This document shows positions 1 to 6,845 of a stretch of 64,000 nt of DNA, piece by piece. Below the pieces are notes generated by a model. The model was not told the DNA's origin and ran no database searches. It saw only the letters and a list, made by a program, of their open reading frames with translations. The stretch is taken from assembly GCF_002021565.1 (NCBI RefSeq), contig NZ_MSZX01000003.1, positions 62,027 to 126,026 of the forward strand, in the 5' to 3' direction. How positions within the stretch are numbered: the stretch's first letter is position 1; every line of letters begins with the position of its first letter. The position numbers were made by a program, and so were the translations under genes. This DNA is from Paenibacillus selenitireducens (GTDB lineage: Bacteria > Bacillota > Bacilli > Paenibacillales > Paenibacillaceae).

Positions 1-166
1 TTTCGTTCGCCTTCGCGGCAATTTCTTCCCGTGTGAATAAACCTTTGTCGACCAGCAGTTCGATAAGGGTGCATAAGGCCAGCGTATTGCGATAATGCTC
101 CTCTTTCAGGTCGGCAAGCTTGCCGACAATTTGGACTTGATCGAATGTCGAATGGGATGATTTCAT
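1..166 (-). CDS. 5'-truncated window edge: N-terminal part of an unidentified protein
   Basis: An open frame on the minus strand starts with ATG at 164-166 and runs off the window start, giving about 55 residues beginning MKSSHSTFDQVQIVGKLADL. An AGGAGA ribosome binding site lies about 10 bases upstream of the ATG. The visible part is charged and predicted helical, with a segment rich in Leu and Glu, and it has no signal peptide or membrane segment. It diverges from the HtrA-like gene. I do not recognise the family; the rest of the gene lies outside the window. Confidence 0.7.
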   Translation of the reverse strand, partial: MKSSHSTFDQVQIVGKLADLKEEHYRNTLALCTLIELLVDKGLFTREEIAAKANE

Positions 167-333
167 TATCGGATTTCGTCTCCTTTCGATGTTTTTTTGT
201 GTTATGATAGGGTGTAATAGAATGAAAGTTTTCACTTCGTTTCTATGTATCTAGTTTCTCTATTACTAGTGTAGGCAGTTATACCTCAAAACATTCCTAT
301 TATTTTTGCACAATGAGAGAGGAGATGGCCCGG

Positions 334-1575
334 TTGAGCTTTTTTGATGATGATTTCTACTCACCTAAGATTCCTCGCGCAGTAAAAAAATTCAGGGCTC
401 GTAAAGCAACAACTACTCTTTCAAAAAAACCCAGCCCACGCTGGTCAACCTTAAAAATATCCGTCGTCAGCTCCGTTAGCAGTGCGACGGTTGCAATTTT
501 ATTATTTAGCTGGATTACAGGCGTCGGCGATAACCGCGCCGCAACCACGCTGGCGCAAGGAAGCGGCGCTCCAGGCAGCGGGCAATCGGCCTATGCGGGA
601 GACCCATACGAGCGTATCATACAAGTTTCAGATGAAGTCAGTCCTTCGGTCGTCAGTATCGTGAATCGGCAGAAGAAAGACGGCGCGTCCGTGGAAGCAG
701 GACTTGGTTCCGGCATTATTTTCAAAAAAGAAGATGGACGCGCCTTAATTCTCACGAACTTTCATGTTATTGACGGTGCGGATGAGTTGGAGATCGTTCT
801 GAATAATGGACAGAGTAAAATCGCCAAAGTCGTTGGTAAAGATTTCACCTCGGATATTGCGGTGATCTCGGTCGATGATGAAGGGCTGCCGAAAGCCGCG
901 GAGATTGGTGATTCAGCCAAGCTGCGGCGCGGGGAGACGGTGCTCGCGATTGGGAATGCATTAGGCCTCGGCGAATCCCTGTCCTCAGGGATCGTGAGTA
1001 AGACGCTGATGAGTGTCCCAATATCGCTGAGTGGCGATGGAACCTATGATTGGGAGCGTGAGGTCATTCAGACGGATGCGGCGATCAATGACGGCAACAG
1101 CGGCGGTGCGCTCGTGAATTTGCGAGGGCAAGTGATCGGCGTCAACGCGATGAAGATTGCGGACGTCGGCGTCGAGGGGATCGGATTTGCGATTCCGATG
1201 AATAACGCGATGGATATTGCGAATGCTCTAATCCATGATGGACGCGTGATACGAGCTTATATGGGCGTATACACGATCGATTTGAACAGTACGTATGCAC
1301 CGATCACGGATGAACAACGTAAAGACTTGAAGCTGCCGGCTTCGGTGAAGGATGGCGTCATCGTGATGGAAGCTGCCGGTCCCTCCGAGAAGAGCGGATT
1401 AAAGCTGAATGATGTGCTGGTGAAGTTCGATGATCAGCCGATCCCGACGACCGTAGAACTGCGTAAGTATTTGTTCACCAAGAAAAAAGTTGGCGACACG
1501 ATGACAGTGACCTATTATCGCGACGGCGAAGAGCGCACGGCGAATGTGACGCTTGGAGACCGACCGCAGGAGTAG
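334..1575 (+). CDS. HtrA/DegP-like membrane serine protease with PDZ domain
   Basis: S1C-family protease, expected to degrade or process misfolded proteins outside the membrane. The frame is open from ATG 313. GAGAGGAG at about 317-324 sits directly before ATG 325, which is too close, but 9 bases before TTG 334, so I choose TTG (protein begins MSFFDDDFYSPK, about 413 aa). There is a cytoplasmic N-terminus, one membrane helix near residues 43-62, then a protease domain with His in NFHVI, Asp in SDIAVI and Ser in GNSGG, and a PDZ domain over roughly the last 95 residues. It is followed by the CxxH/CxxC gene and, further on, rlmH, which is the usual Bacillales order. The family call is firm; the start is an inference. 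Confidence 0.93.
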   Translation: MSFFDDDFYSPKIPRAVKKFRARKATTTLSKKPSPRWSTLKISVVSSVSSATVAILLFSWITGVGDNRAATTLAQGSGAPGSGQSAYAGDPYERIIQVSDEVSPSVVSIVNRQKKDGASVEAGLGSGIIFKKEDGRALILTNFHVIDGADELEIVLNNGQSKIAKVVGKDFTSDIAVISVDDEGLPKAAEIGDSAKLRRGETVLAIGNALGLGESLSSGIVSKTLMSVPISLSGDGTYDWEREVIQTDAAINDGNSGGALVNLRGQVIGVNAMKIADVGVEGIGFAIPMNNAMDIANALIHDGRVIRAYMGVYTIDLNSTYAPITDEQRKDLKLPASVKDGVIVMEAAGPSEKSGLKLNDVLVKFDDQPIPTTVELRKYLFTKKKVGDTMTVTYYRDGEERTANVTLGDRPQE

Positions 1576-1630
1576 GGAAGTCTGGATTCGGATAATCTAA
1601 TAGCACCAAAGAGAAAGAGGGACGTAGAGA

Positions 1631-1798
1631 ATGTACGTTGTATGCAAAGATCATGTTGAATTAGCGATCGATCGTTTCGTAGATGAATTTGAAGATGCGC
1701 CGGATGTCGTTGATCTGAACGAAGTGGACTTCCCTGAATGGAAGCCGCCTGTGAAATGCATGGAATGCGATCAGGAAGCGAAGTACTTGATTGTGTAG
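1631..1798 (+). CDS. CxxH/CxxC mini-protein (putative zinc-binding)
   Basis: A 55-residue protein that starts MYVVCKDH and has the CxxH motif at residues 5-8 and a CMEC (CxxC) motif near residue 43. The four ligands could hold one zinc ion. A small protein family of this pattern is conserved between HtrA-like proteases and rlmH in Bacillus and relatives; I recall it as the CxxH/CxxC protein family, and its role is unknown. The ribosome binding site lies in the AGAGGGACG run upstream. A rho-independent terminator follows 25 bases after the stop, so it probably shares the transcript of the protease gene. It is too short for routine ORF cut-offs. Confidence 0.85.
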   Translation: MYVVCKDHVELAIDRFVDEFEDAPDVVDLNEVDFPEWKPPVKCMECDQEAKYLIV

Positions 1799-1822
1799 CG
1801 TTTGAATACGTTTTTTAAGGGG

Positions 1823-1855
1823 AAGAGTCCAATGGCATTGGGCTCTTTTTTTTTT
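1823..1855 (+). terminator. Rho-independent terminator of the protease/CxxH operon
   Basis: The 10-bp stem AGAGTCCAAT pairs with ATTGGGCTCT (one G-T pair) around a GGC loop and is followed by a run of about 12 T. It closes the htrA-like/CxxH transcript before the sigma factor gene. Confidence 0.9.
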
Positions 1856-1925
1856 ATCTATGAACTTACGAATATCGAAGCGTTCTCGCATGCATGACTT
1901 TTTTTATTTATTCCAAAATAAGAAA

Positions 1926-1953
1926 TGAAACTATTAGGCGTCGTTCCCCATCT
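1926..1953 (+). promoter_or_regulatory. Candidate ECF-type autoregulatory promoter
   Basis: TGAAAC at 1926-1931 matches the -35 element used by many Bacillus ECF sigma factors, and 16 bases later lies a CATCT-like segment in place of the usual CGTA/CGTC. The distance to the sigma gene start (about 35 bases) fits. Autoregulation is an inference from position and the -35 match; the -10 is weak. Confidence 0.4.
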
Positions 1954-1988
1954 AACAGGTGTAAGTGAAGGCGAAGGGGTGATAGATA

Positions 1989-2525
1989 ATGAATGATCAA
2001 CAATTGATACAACAGGCTAAATCAGGCAATAACGATAGCTTTGCGACATTAATCAAGAGCCGTGGAGAGAAATTATATAAGGTAGCTTACTGCTATGTAA
2101 AGGATGAGGCATTGGCGCTAGAAGTCGTATCTGAGGCAACTTACAAGAGTTATATCAGCCTAGATAAGCTGAAGCATACGGAGTATTTCGATACATGGTT
2201 AGTTCGCATTGTTATCAATGAAGCGATTGATTTAATCCGTAAACGCAAGCGGATGGTCCTCACGGGAGAGGTTGATCAAGAGATTGCCGCACCGCAGAAA
2301 ACCGGGATTGAAGATCGTTTGGATTTATATGAGGCTATAGACCAGTTGAAGGAAGATGAGAAGGAAATATTAACGCTCAAATATTTTGGCGACTTAACGT
2401 TTGCTCACATCGCGAAGCAGCTGGGGAAATCAGAGAATACGATTAAGACCAAGCACTATCGTGCGTTGGATAAGGTCAAGGCTATTTTAGAAGGAGGACG
2501 TCAATATGGAATTAAAAGAATATGA
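1989..2525 (+). CDS. ECF-type sigma-70 family RNA polymerase sigma factor
   Basis: 178 residues, the normal size for an extracytoplasmic-function sigma factor. Region 2 covers about residues 8-80 (QQAKSGNNDSF, then the ATYKSYISLDKLKHTEYFDTW segment in place of the usual EVF/TW motif) and region 4 about 115-170, with the HTH in FAHIAKQLGKSENTIKTKHYRAL. The start ATG has GAAGG(GGT) upstream. The gene overlaps the next, its presumed anti-sigma factor, by 20 bases in another frame, a common arrangement for translational coupling. It should direct a cell-envelope stress regulon; a possible self-recognised promoter lies upstream. Confidence 0.93.
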   Translation: MNDQQLIQQAKSGNNDSFATLIKSRGEKLYKVAYCYVKDEALALEVVSEATYKSYISLDKLKHTEYFDTWLVRIVINEAIDLIRKRKRMVLTGEVDQEIAAPQKTGIEDRLDLYEAIDQLKEDEKEILTLKYFGDLTFAHIAKQLGKSENTIKTKHYRALDKVKAILEGGRQYGIKRI

Positions 2526-3420
2526 CACGCTAACCATCCCTAAGGAATTAGATGATTTTATCGATCGCGGAATCGCAAAAGGGGTAGCACACTCGAATGC
2601 AATGCCTCTCCCAAAAAGAAGAAATCCTTATCGCACTTGGGGTCAAGCGGCAGCAGCGGTGATTATTGGGGGCGGATTGTTCCTAACGGTCGCAGCGAAT
2701 GTGCCTGTGATGGCGAAGGGATTGGAGAATATCCCAGTGATCGGCCAGCTGGTGAAGGTTCTGGACTTTACGCATCAGCAAGAGCAGTCTGGAGGTCAGG
2801 TGACGGATGGAACGAAGATAACCGTGGGTTCGGACAAGGAGAACACGATTGATATTCATTTTAAAATGAATGAAGAATTGGTTTCAGATGTACCGGCTTA
2901 TGTGACGAAATACGAGAAATATCCATACCGGTTAACATTTGAATTCAATGGAGTACGTGAATTTGATGCACAGGCGGCAGCGGAAGAGTTCCGTCAAATG
3001 CCATTTGTGAAGGATGTCTATCGTATTATCACGATGGATGATTCCGCGTATCGTTTTGCCGTGGAGTTCACGCAGGATGTAGATGTCTCGGTATCCGAGT
3101 ATAAAGAACCGGGAATGATTCAAGTGACTGCAAAAGCGAAGGATTCGAAGGAAGCAGGAACACCGGAATCAGCGTACTTTATTCAAAGCGGATCTTATGA
3201 GATGGGCGAGCAGTTAGCGATCTTGGAAGAATACTTATTCTCTTATGATGGCGTCAGCTTCCAGAAAGATCAGCAGGGAACGTATATCCTACAAATGGGA
3301 CCATTCACAACAGAGGCAGAAGCTGCGAAGCAGCTGAAGCAAATCCAAGCAGAGGTACCCGATGCTGAGAGCTTCTATGTCGCAGAAAGAGCAGAGGGAC
3401 AACGTCCGGCAGCGCGGTAA
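2506..3420 (+). CDS. Membrane anti-sigma factor (DUF4179-like) with C-terminal SPOR-like domain
   Basis: 304 residues. Residues 1-45 are cytoplasmic, one membrane helix lies near 48-68, and the rest is outside. The N-terminal and middle part resembles the DUF4179 anti-sigma proteins that partner such ECF factors. Residues about 222-295 contain two beta-alpha units, beginning YFIQSGSY and YILQMGPF with following EAEAAKQLKQI, the pattern of a SPOR peptidoglycan-binding domain. This suggests that the protein senses glycan strands and releases the sigma factor, but sensing is inference. The start ATG has GGAGGA upstream. The end runs into a long hairpin with a T tract. Confidence 0.85.
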   Translation: MELKEYDTLTIPKELDDFIDRGIAKGVAHSNAMPLPKRRNPYRTWGQAAAAVIIGGGLFLTVAANVPVMAKGLENIPVIGQLVKVLDFTHQQEQSGGQVTDGTKITVGSDKENTIDIHFKMNEELVSDVPAYVTKYEKYPYRLTFEFNGVREFDAQAAAEEFRQMPFVKDVYRIITMDDSAYRFAVEFTQDVDVSVSEYKEPGMIQVTAKAKDSKEAGTPESAYFIQSGSYEMGEQLAILEEYLFSYDGVSFQKDQQGTYILQMGPFTTEAEAAKQLKQIQAEVPDAESFYVAERAEGQRPAAR

Positions 3421-3501
3421 GATAAGGTACCTTTGGAGTAACAGTGAAGACAGAGATATACGCGTAATATATGAACGATGGATGTTGGGTTAGAAAGGCT
3501 T

Positions 3502-3592
3502 GAAGAGAAGTTTTGATGGTGTTCACTCTTACGACTTTGAATTGGAAGGTCGGTTCATAAGGGAGTGCATGCGTCGGAGCTTCTCTTTTTTT
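3502..3592 (+). terminator. Long structured hairpin ending in a T tract (extended terminator or small RNA)
   Basis: AGAGAAG near 3504 pairs with CTTCTCT before a T run at 3586-3592. Inside, CACTC/GAGTG, TTA/TAA and CGACTTT/AAGGTCG (one G-T pair) stack into a long imperfect stem closed by a short GAATTGG loop. The whole element is about 90 bases. It could simply end the sigma/anti-sigma transcript; its length and nested pairing also allow an independent small RNA. No known RNA family is recognised. Confidence 0.6.
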
Positions 3593-3595
3593 GTA

Positions 3596-3655
3596 TCTGA
3601 ATCTAAATCTAATTTTAAATCCAATTCTAAATCTAAATCTAAATCTAAATTTAAT
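3596..3655 (+). repeat. Tandem hexanucleotide tract, about ten copies of TCTAAA
   Basis: Ten consecutive 6-base units, four of them exactly TCTAAA in a row (3626-3649) and the others with one to three changes. The tract directly follows the hairpin terminator and lies in a gene-free stretch of about 850 bases (3421-4271). The remainder of that stretch is AT-rich and shows only the rlmH promoter; I see no further gene in it. Confidence 0.85.
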
Positions 3656-4215
3656 GCTAATGGCTTCATTCCTCAGCTCCGGAACAAATTCTGCGTCAAC
3701 TACGGTACTCTTTCCCCCTTTATCCGCTTATGGCGGGTAATTTGCGTGTTAATCGTACAGCCTATTGTACAACGTCGTTTTTAAAGCGTTTTTTATCGTT
3801 CATACGTATCCCATATCAAGAAAATCCATTGAAAACGGTGAGGGAATAGCGTTCAATTTGGCACAAAAATACTTAACATCAACATTACGTATGAAAATTA
3901 AATTGTGTTAGGTATATGTCATGTTTGTCAGGGTATATTTGGGATGATTTGTATACTACGTCATAATAAACGACATCCCCTCCCTCTTTTTTCGCATTTT
4001 CGCCCCAAATCGACCGTTTTTACATGATTTCGACCGGATATTCACCGCAAAATTCTACAGCTTTTTCATGAGGTCCGACACGGGTGCGTGCTGTATACAA
4101 CTACCCATAAAATCTATAGTAATACTAGATAGAACCACTATTGTAAAAAGGCGGTATTATGCGGTTTTCAGCAGATATATGAATCCTCTACATCTGAATA
4201 TATAACCCATTGTGG

Positions 4216-4221
4216 TATAAT
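4216..4221 (+). promoter_or_regulatory. -10 box of the rlmH promoter
   Basis: TATAAT preceded by TGTGG gives an extended -10 element; no good -35 is visible. It lies 50 bases upstream of the TTG start of rlmH and is the only strong promoter-like element in the preceding gap. Confidence 0.6.
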
Positions 4222-4271
4222 AATGCGATTGAAATGATGTGTATTTATGCATAAAAGAAGGGAAGATTCCG

Positions 4272-4751
4272 TTGAATATACAGATCGTGTGTGTAGGGAA
4301 GTTGAAAGAAAAATATTTGGTGCAGGGGATTGCCGAATATAGCAAGCGATTGGCGCCATATGTGAAGTTATCTGTCCATGAGGTACCTGACGAGAAAGCG
4401 CCGGAGAACATGAGCGATGCGGAAATGCGCCAAGTGCAAGAGAAGGAAGGCGACAAAATTTTGGCGTATATCAAACCTGACACCCATGTTGTCGCTCTCG
4501 CGATCGGCGGCCAATTGTGGTCGAGCGAGGACCTCGCTGCACATATGGACAAGCTCGGAACCTACGGTACGAGTACCATCGCCTACGTGATCGGCGGCTC
4601 GAACGGCCTCTCGGAAGCGGTGCTGTCCCGTGCGCAGTCGAAACTCTCCTTCGGCCGTATGACACTGCCGCATCAATTGATGCGATTGGTGCTCGTGGAA
4701 CAGATTTATAGAGCGGTGAAGATTAATCGGGGGGAACCGTATCACAAGTAG
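4272..4751 (+). CDS. rlmH: 23S rRNA (pseudouridine1915-N3)-methyltransferase RlmH
   Basis: SPOUT-class enzyme that methylates pseudouridine 1915 in helix 69 of 23S rRNA. The 159-residue protein begins [15 protein letters not shown] and contains the S-adenosylmethionine-site segment [11 protein letters not shown] and the family C-terminus NRGEPYHK. I use TTG 4272, 7 bases after GAAGGGAAG, because it gives the exact family length; the in-frame ATG at 4239 would add 11 unusual residues. The last codons (GAA CCG TAT CAC AAG TAG) are the first copy of the direct repeat that recurs through the next 36 kb, as in the orfX attachment site of staphylococcal SCC elements. Confidence 0.97.
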   Translation: MNIQIVCVGKLKEKYLVQGIAEYSKRLAPYVKLSVHEVPDEKAPENMSDAEMRQVQEKEGDKILAYIKPDTHVVALAIGGQLWSSEDLAAHMDKLGTYGTSTIAYVIGGSNGLSEAVLSRAQSKLSFGRMTLPHQLMRLVLVEQIYRAVKINRGEPYHK

Positions 4752-4757
4752 GGCGAA
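4734..4757 (+). repeat. att site 1: SCC-type attachment site in the 3' end of rlmH
   Basis: GAACCGTATCACAAG plus TAGGGCGAA. It encodes the last five residues and the stop of RlmH and continues 6 bases downstream. This is the reference copy for the direct repeats listed below. In staphylococci the same codons of rlmH/orfX are the target of Ccr recombinases; function here is by analogy. Confidence 0.85.
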
Positions 4758-4826
4758 AAATTGGGTATAAAGAAGGATAGAGAGAAACGTAGGATGATGG
4801 AAGAAGAGACAATAGAGTTATGTTTA

Positions 4827-4859
4827 TCCCCCTAGAGACGGACTCAAGGGGGATTTTTG
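4827..4859 (+). terminator. Terminator at the left end of cassette 1
   Basis: ATCCCCC and GGGGGAT pair around a 15-base loop and are followed by TTTTG. It lies between att site 1 and the promoter of the RelA/SpoT-type gene and would stop read-through from rlmH. Confidence 0.8.
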
Positions 4860-4871
4860 TGTGACAAAATC

Positions 4872-4900
4872 GACAATGTTTTCCAAATGCGTGATATAAT
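4872..4900 (+). promoter_or_regulatory. Promoter of the RelA/SpoT-domain cassette
   Basis: GACAAT at 4872-4877, 17 bases, then TGATATAAT with TATAAT at 4895-4900. The extended -10 is strong; the -35 is poor. About 165 bases of leader lie before the ATG at 5068. Confidence 0.55.
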
Positions 4901-5067
4901 TATTATACGTTTTTGGAATTTGGAAGACATGGATACGGTGAAAAAACTGAGGCAGTAGTGTGATTGGAATGCAGCCCAGTTCATGTTCCTTGGAGTCCTT
5001 TCTTATAAGATAGGGAAGGAAATAAATCAAAATGGTAGATTGGTAAATGTGAGGGGGCAGAGGACAT

Positions 5068-6171
5068 ATGCCAGTGAATATTAAAAACTTAGATGAGATA
5101 AAACAGTGGTATAAGAGTAAAAAACCTATGTATTCTAGTCTTGCAATGAAAGTTGAATCTATTATTAAAGATGTTTTGGATTCTGCAGGGATTACTTACT
5201 ATTCAATTTCTAGTAGAGCAAAAGAAATTGATAGTTTCATGAAAAAAGCTTCAAAAGATAAATATAATGATCCAATTAATCAAATTCAGGACTTAGCTGG
5301 TATTCGAGTTATTACTTATGTTAAATCGGAAGTTAATGATTGCTGTGAGGTAATAAAACCCCTGTTCAAAATAGATGAAAATAATAGTGCTGATAAAAGT
5401 ATGGAATTAGGTATAGACAGAGTAGGCTACAGATCGGTTCATTATGTTGCTACACTAACTGATGATAGGTCCAGATTACCTGAATTCAAGTGGTTTGAAG
5501 GTTTAACCTTTGAAATTCAAATAAGGACGATCTTAGAACATGCTTGGGCAGACATTGCTCATGATAGAAGCTACAAATTTAAAGGGGAATTTCCATCAGA
5601 GTATGACATAGAGCGAAGGTTTGCTTTAGCATCCGCAACACTTGAACTTGTAGACAGAGAGTTTAATTCTATAGTACAAACGCTAGATAAATATAATAGT
5701 GAGGTTTTAGAAAAAACTAAACAGGGTGACTTAGACATCCCTATTAATACACCATCTCTAACAAACTATTTGTCACAAAAGCTTGCTCACCTAGTCGCAA
5801 TAGGAAAAGTACAAGCAACCTTCAACGGTGGAGAAGAAAAAGTTATTGATGAACTTGTAGCGTTTGGCATTAACAGCATATACGAACTTGATCAGATAAT
5901 AAAGGATAACCCTTTGAAATTCATTGCGGATTCCGATATTGAATTTAACTATTTGTCGTATCTCAGACACATAATGTTATTTACAGACATAGATAAATAC
6001 TTTGATCACGCCTGGAAAAATAATTGGTATGCAATTGAGTATGGAACAGCAATTATGCTGAAGCATGCTGGGGTTAATATTGATGTTTTTACAAAATATG
6101 GTGTTCATATAAGTGTTGAAGATGATATAGATATAGATACAGAAGTGGAGCACCTAACTACAATAATTTAA
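5068..6171 (+). CDS. RelA/SpoT-domain protein (nucleotide pyrophosphokinase-like)
   Basis: 367 residues. The N-terminal 230 form a RelA/SpoT synthetase-type domain: QIQDLAGIRVITYV, GYRSVHYV and the conserved FEIQIRTILEHAWADIAHDRSYKF segment split as EIQIRT ... HAWADIAHD. There is no HD hydrolase, TGS or ACT domain, so it is a short synthetase. The last 130 residues are predicted helical and match nothing I know. It is the only gene of the first cassette and is AT-rich compared with rlmH. Such single-domain proteins include (p)ppGpp synthetases, toxic small alarmone synthetases and phage-defence proteins such as CapRel; which one this is cannot be decided here. Confidence 0.85.
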   Translation: MPVNIKNLDEIKQWYKSKKPMYSSLAMKVESIIKDVLDSAGITYYSISSRAKEIDSFMKKASKDKYNDPINQIQDLAGIRVITYVKSEVNDCCEVIKPLFKIDENNSADKSMELGIDRVGYRSVHYVATLTDDRSRLPEFKWFEGLTFEIQIRTILEHAWADIAHDRSYKFKGEFPSEYDIERRFALASATLELVDREFNSIVQTLDKYNSEVLEKTKQGDLDIPINTPSLTNYLSQKLAHLVAIGKVQATFNGGEEKVIDELVAFGINSIYELDQIIKDNPLKFIADSDIEFNYLSYLRHIMLFTDIDKYFDHAWKNNWYAIEYGTAIMLKHAGVNIDVFTKYGVHISVEDDIDIDTEVEHLTTII

Positions 6172-6257
6172 TAAAAGATAAGTTATGTTCAAAGAATTCA
6201 ATCCGTTATGGTGACTGTTGCAAAAGTCTAATTCTTTAGATCAAAGTACAGTCAAAA

Positions 6258-6300
6258 ACAAAACGAGCCTTTAGAATCGCCTCTAAGGCTCGTTTTGTTT
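6258..6300 (+). terminator. Terminator of the RelA/SpoT cassette
   Basis: AAACGAGCCTTTAGA pairs with TCTAAGGCTCGTTTT (one bulge) around ATCGCC and is followed by TTGTTT. It sits 90 bases after the gene and 130 bases before att site 2. Confidence 0.88.
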
Positions 6301-6431
6301 AGAGAGACATATTTATTCTCCTTAGTTTTTGGAATACCACTATTGCAATAGTCTTATACAAAGAGTAGTTTTTTATATTGATATGTATACCTTGTGTTCA
6401 AACTTAACTTTGTGCTTATATACATTACGGT

Positions 6432-6455
6432 GAACCATATCATAAGTAGGGCGAA
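6432..6455 (+). repeat. att site 2
   Basis: GAACCATATCATAAG plus TAGGGCGAA: 22 of 24 bases identical to the rlmH copy. The 45 bases to its left resemble those left of att site 11 (ACTTTGTG, then TACATTACGG), which suggests related cassette right ends. Confidence 0.88.
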
Positions 6456-6487
6456 GTATAACTTGTAAATAATTTTTTTATTTGGAA

Positions 6488-6531
6488 GCACCGTTTAACA
6501 ACATGGAAATCACCATGTTGTTAAACGGTGC
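6488..6531. repeat. Perfect 19-bp inverted repeat in a gene-less segment
   Basis: GCACCGTTTAACAACATGG and its exact complement flank the 6-base loop AAATCA, followed by ATTTTG. It is strong enough for a terminator or an RNA structure. It lies in a 250-base stretch between att site 2 and a decayed att copy, where no convincing gene is seen. Confidence 0.85.
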
Positions 6532-6706
6532 ATTTTGTCATTGGTCGCCGCTTCGATTTGCTTGTGATCAGCAAGCCGAGCGAAGCTGCTTCTTGCTGCT
6601 AACCGAGGAATTCCACGCGCACAGATTGCTCTTGCATGATTCTGCTCGAACCGACGATCGGGCGTGACCTCTTTTATCCTTGAAGAGTTTATTCGCTTTT
6701 GCAGTG

Positions 6707-6722
6707 ATACGGTGAACCGTAT
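6707..6722 (+). repeat. Decayed att copy / half-site palindrome
   Basis: ATACGGTGAACCGTAT is an inverted repeat whose right half matches the left half of the att repeat (GAACCGTAT); the CATAAGTAGGG part is replaced. It could be a decayed site or a recombinase-binding dyad that bounds a 250-base gene-less mini-cassette. Confidence 0.5.
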
Positions 6723-6845
6723 GGGAATATAAATGGATTGTAGTTGGTTGTAAACAGTGTTACTCTAACAACGGTAAACTCAAACTCTATGCTCTACGAT
6801 ACTTTATTAATAGTCACAAATTTAGTTATAAAGAAAGGTAACACT

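Noticed and set aside
3596-3655. CRISPR-like short repeat array
   Set aside because: Units are contiguous 6-mers without spacers; it is a simple tandem repeat. No CRISPR array or cas gene was seen anywhere in the window.
3500-3784. Open frame of 94 codons across the hairpin and the hexamer tract
   Set aside because: It reads through a terminator hairpin, owes its length to the TCTAAA repeat (Lys/Ser tract) and has no ribosome site.
6482-6667. Open frame of 61 codons over the 19-bp hairpin
   Set aside because: Its start lies in the hairpin arm, composition is not protein-like and no ribosome site is present.
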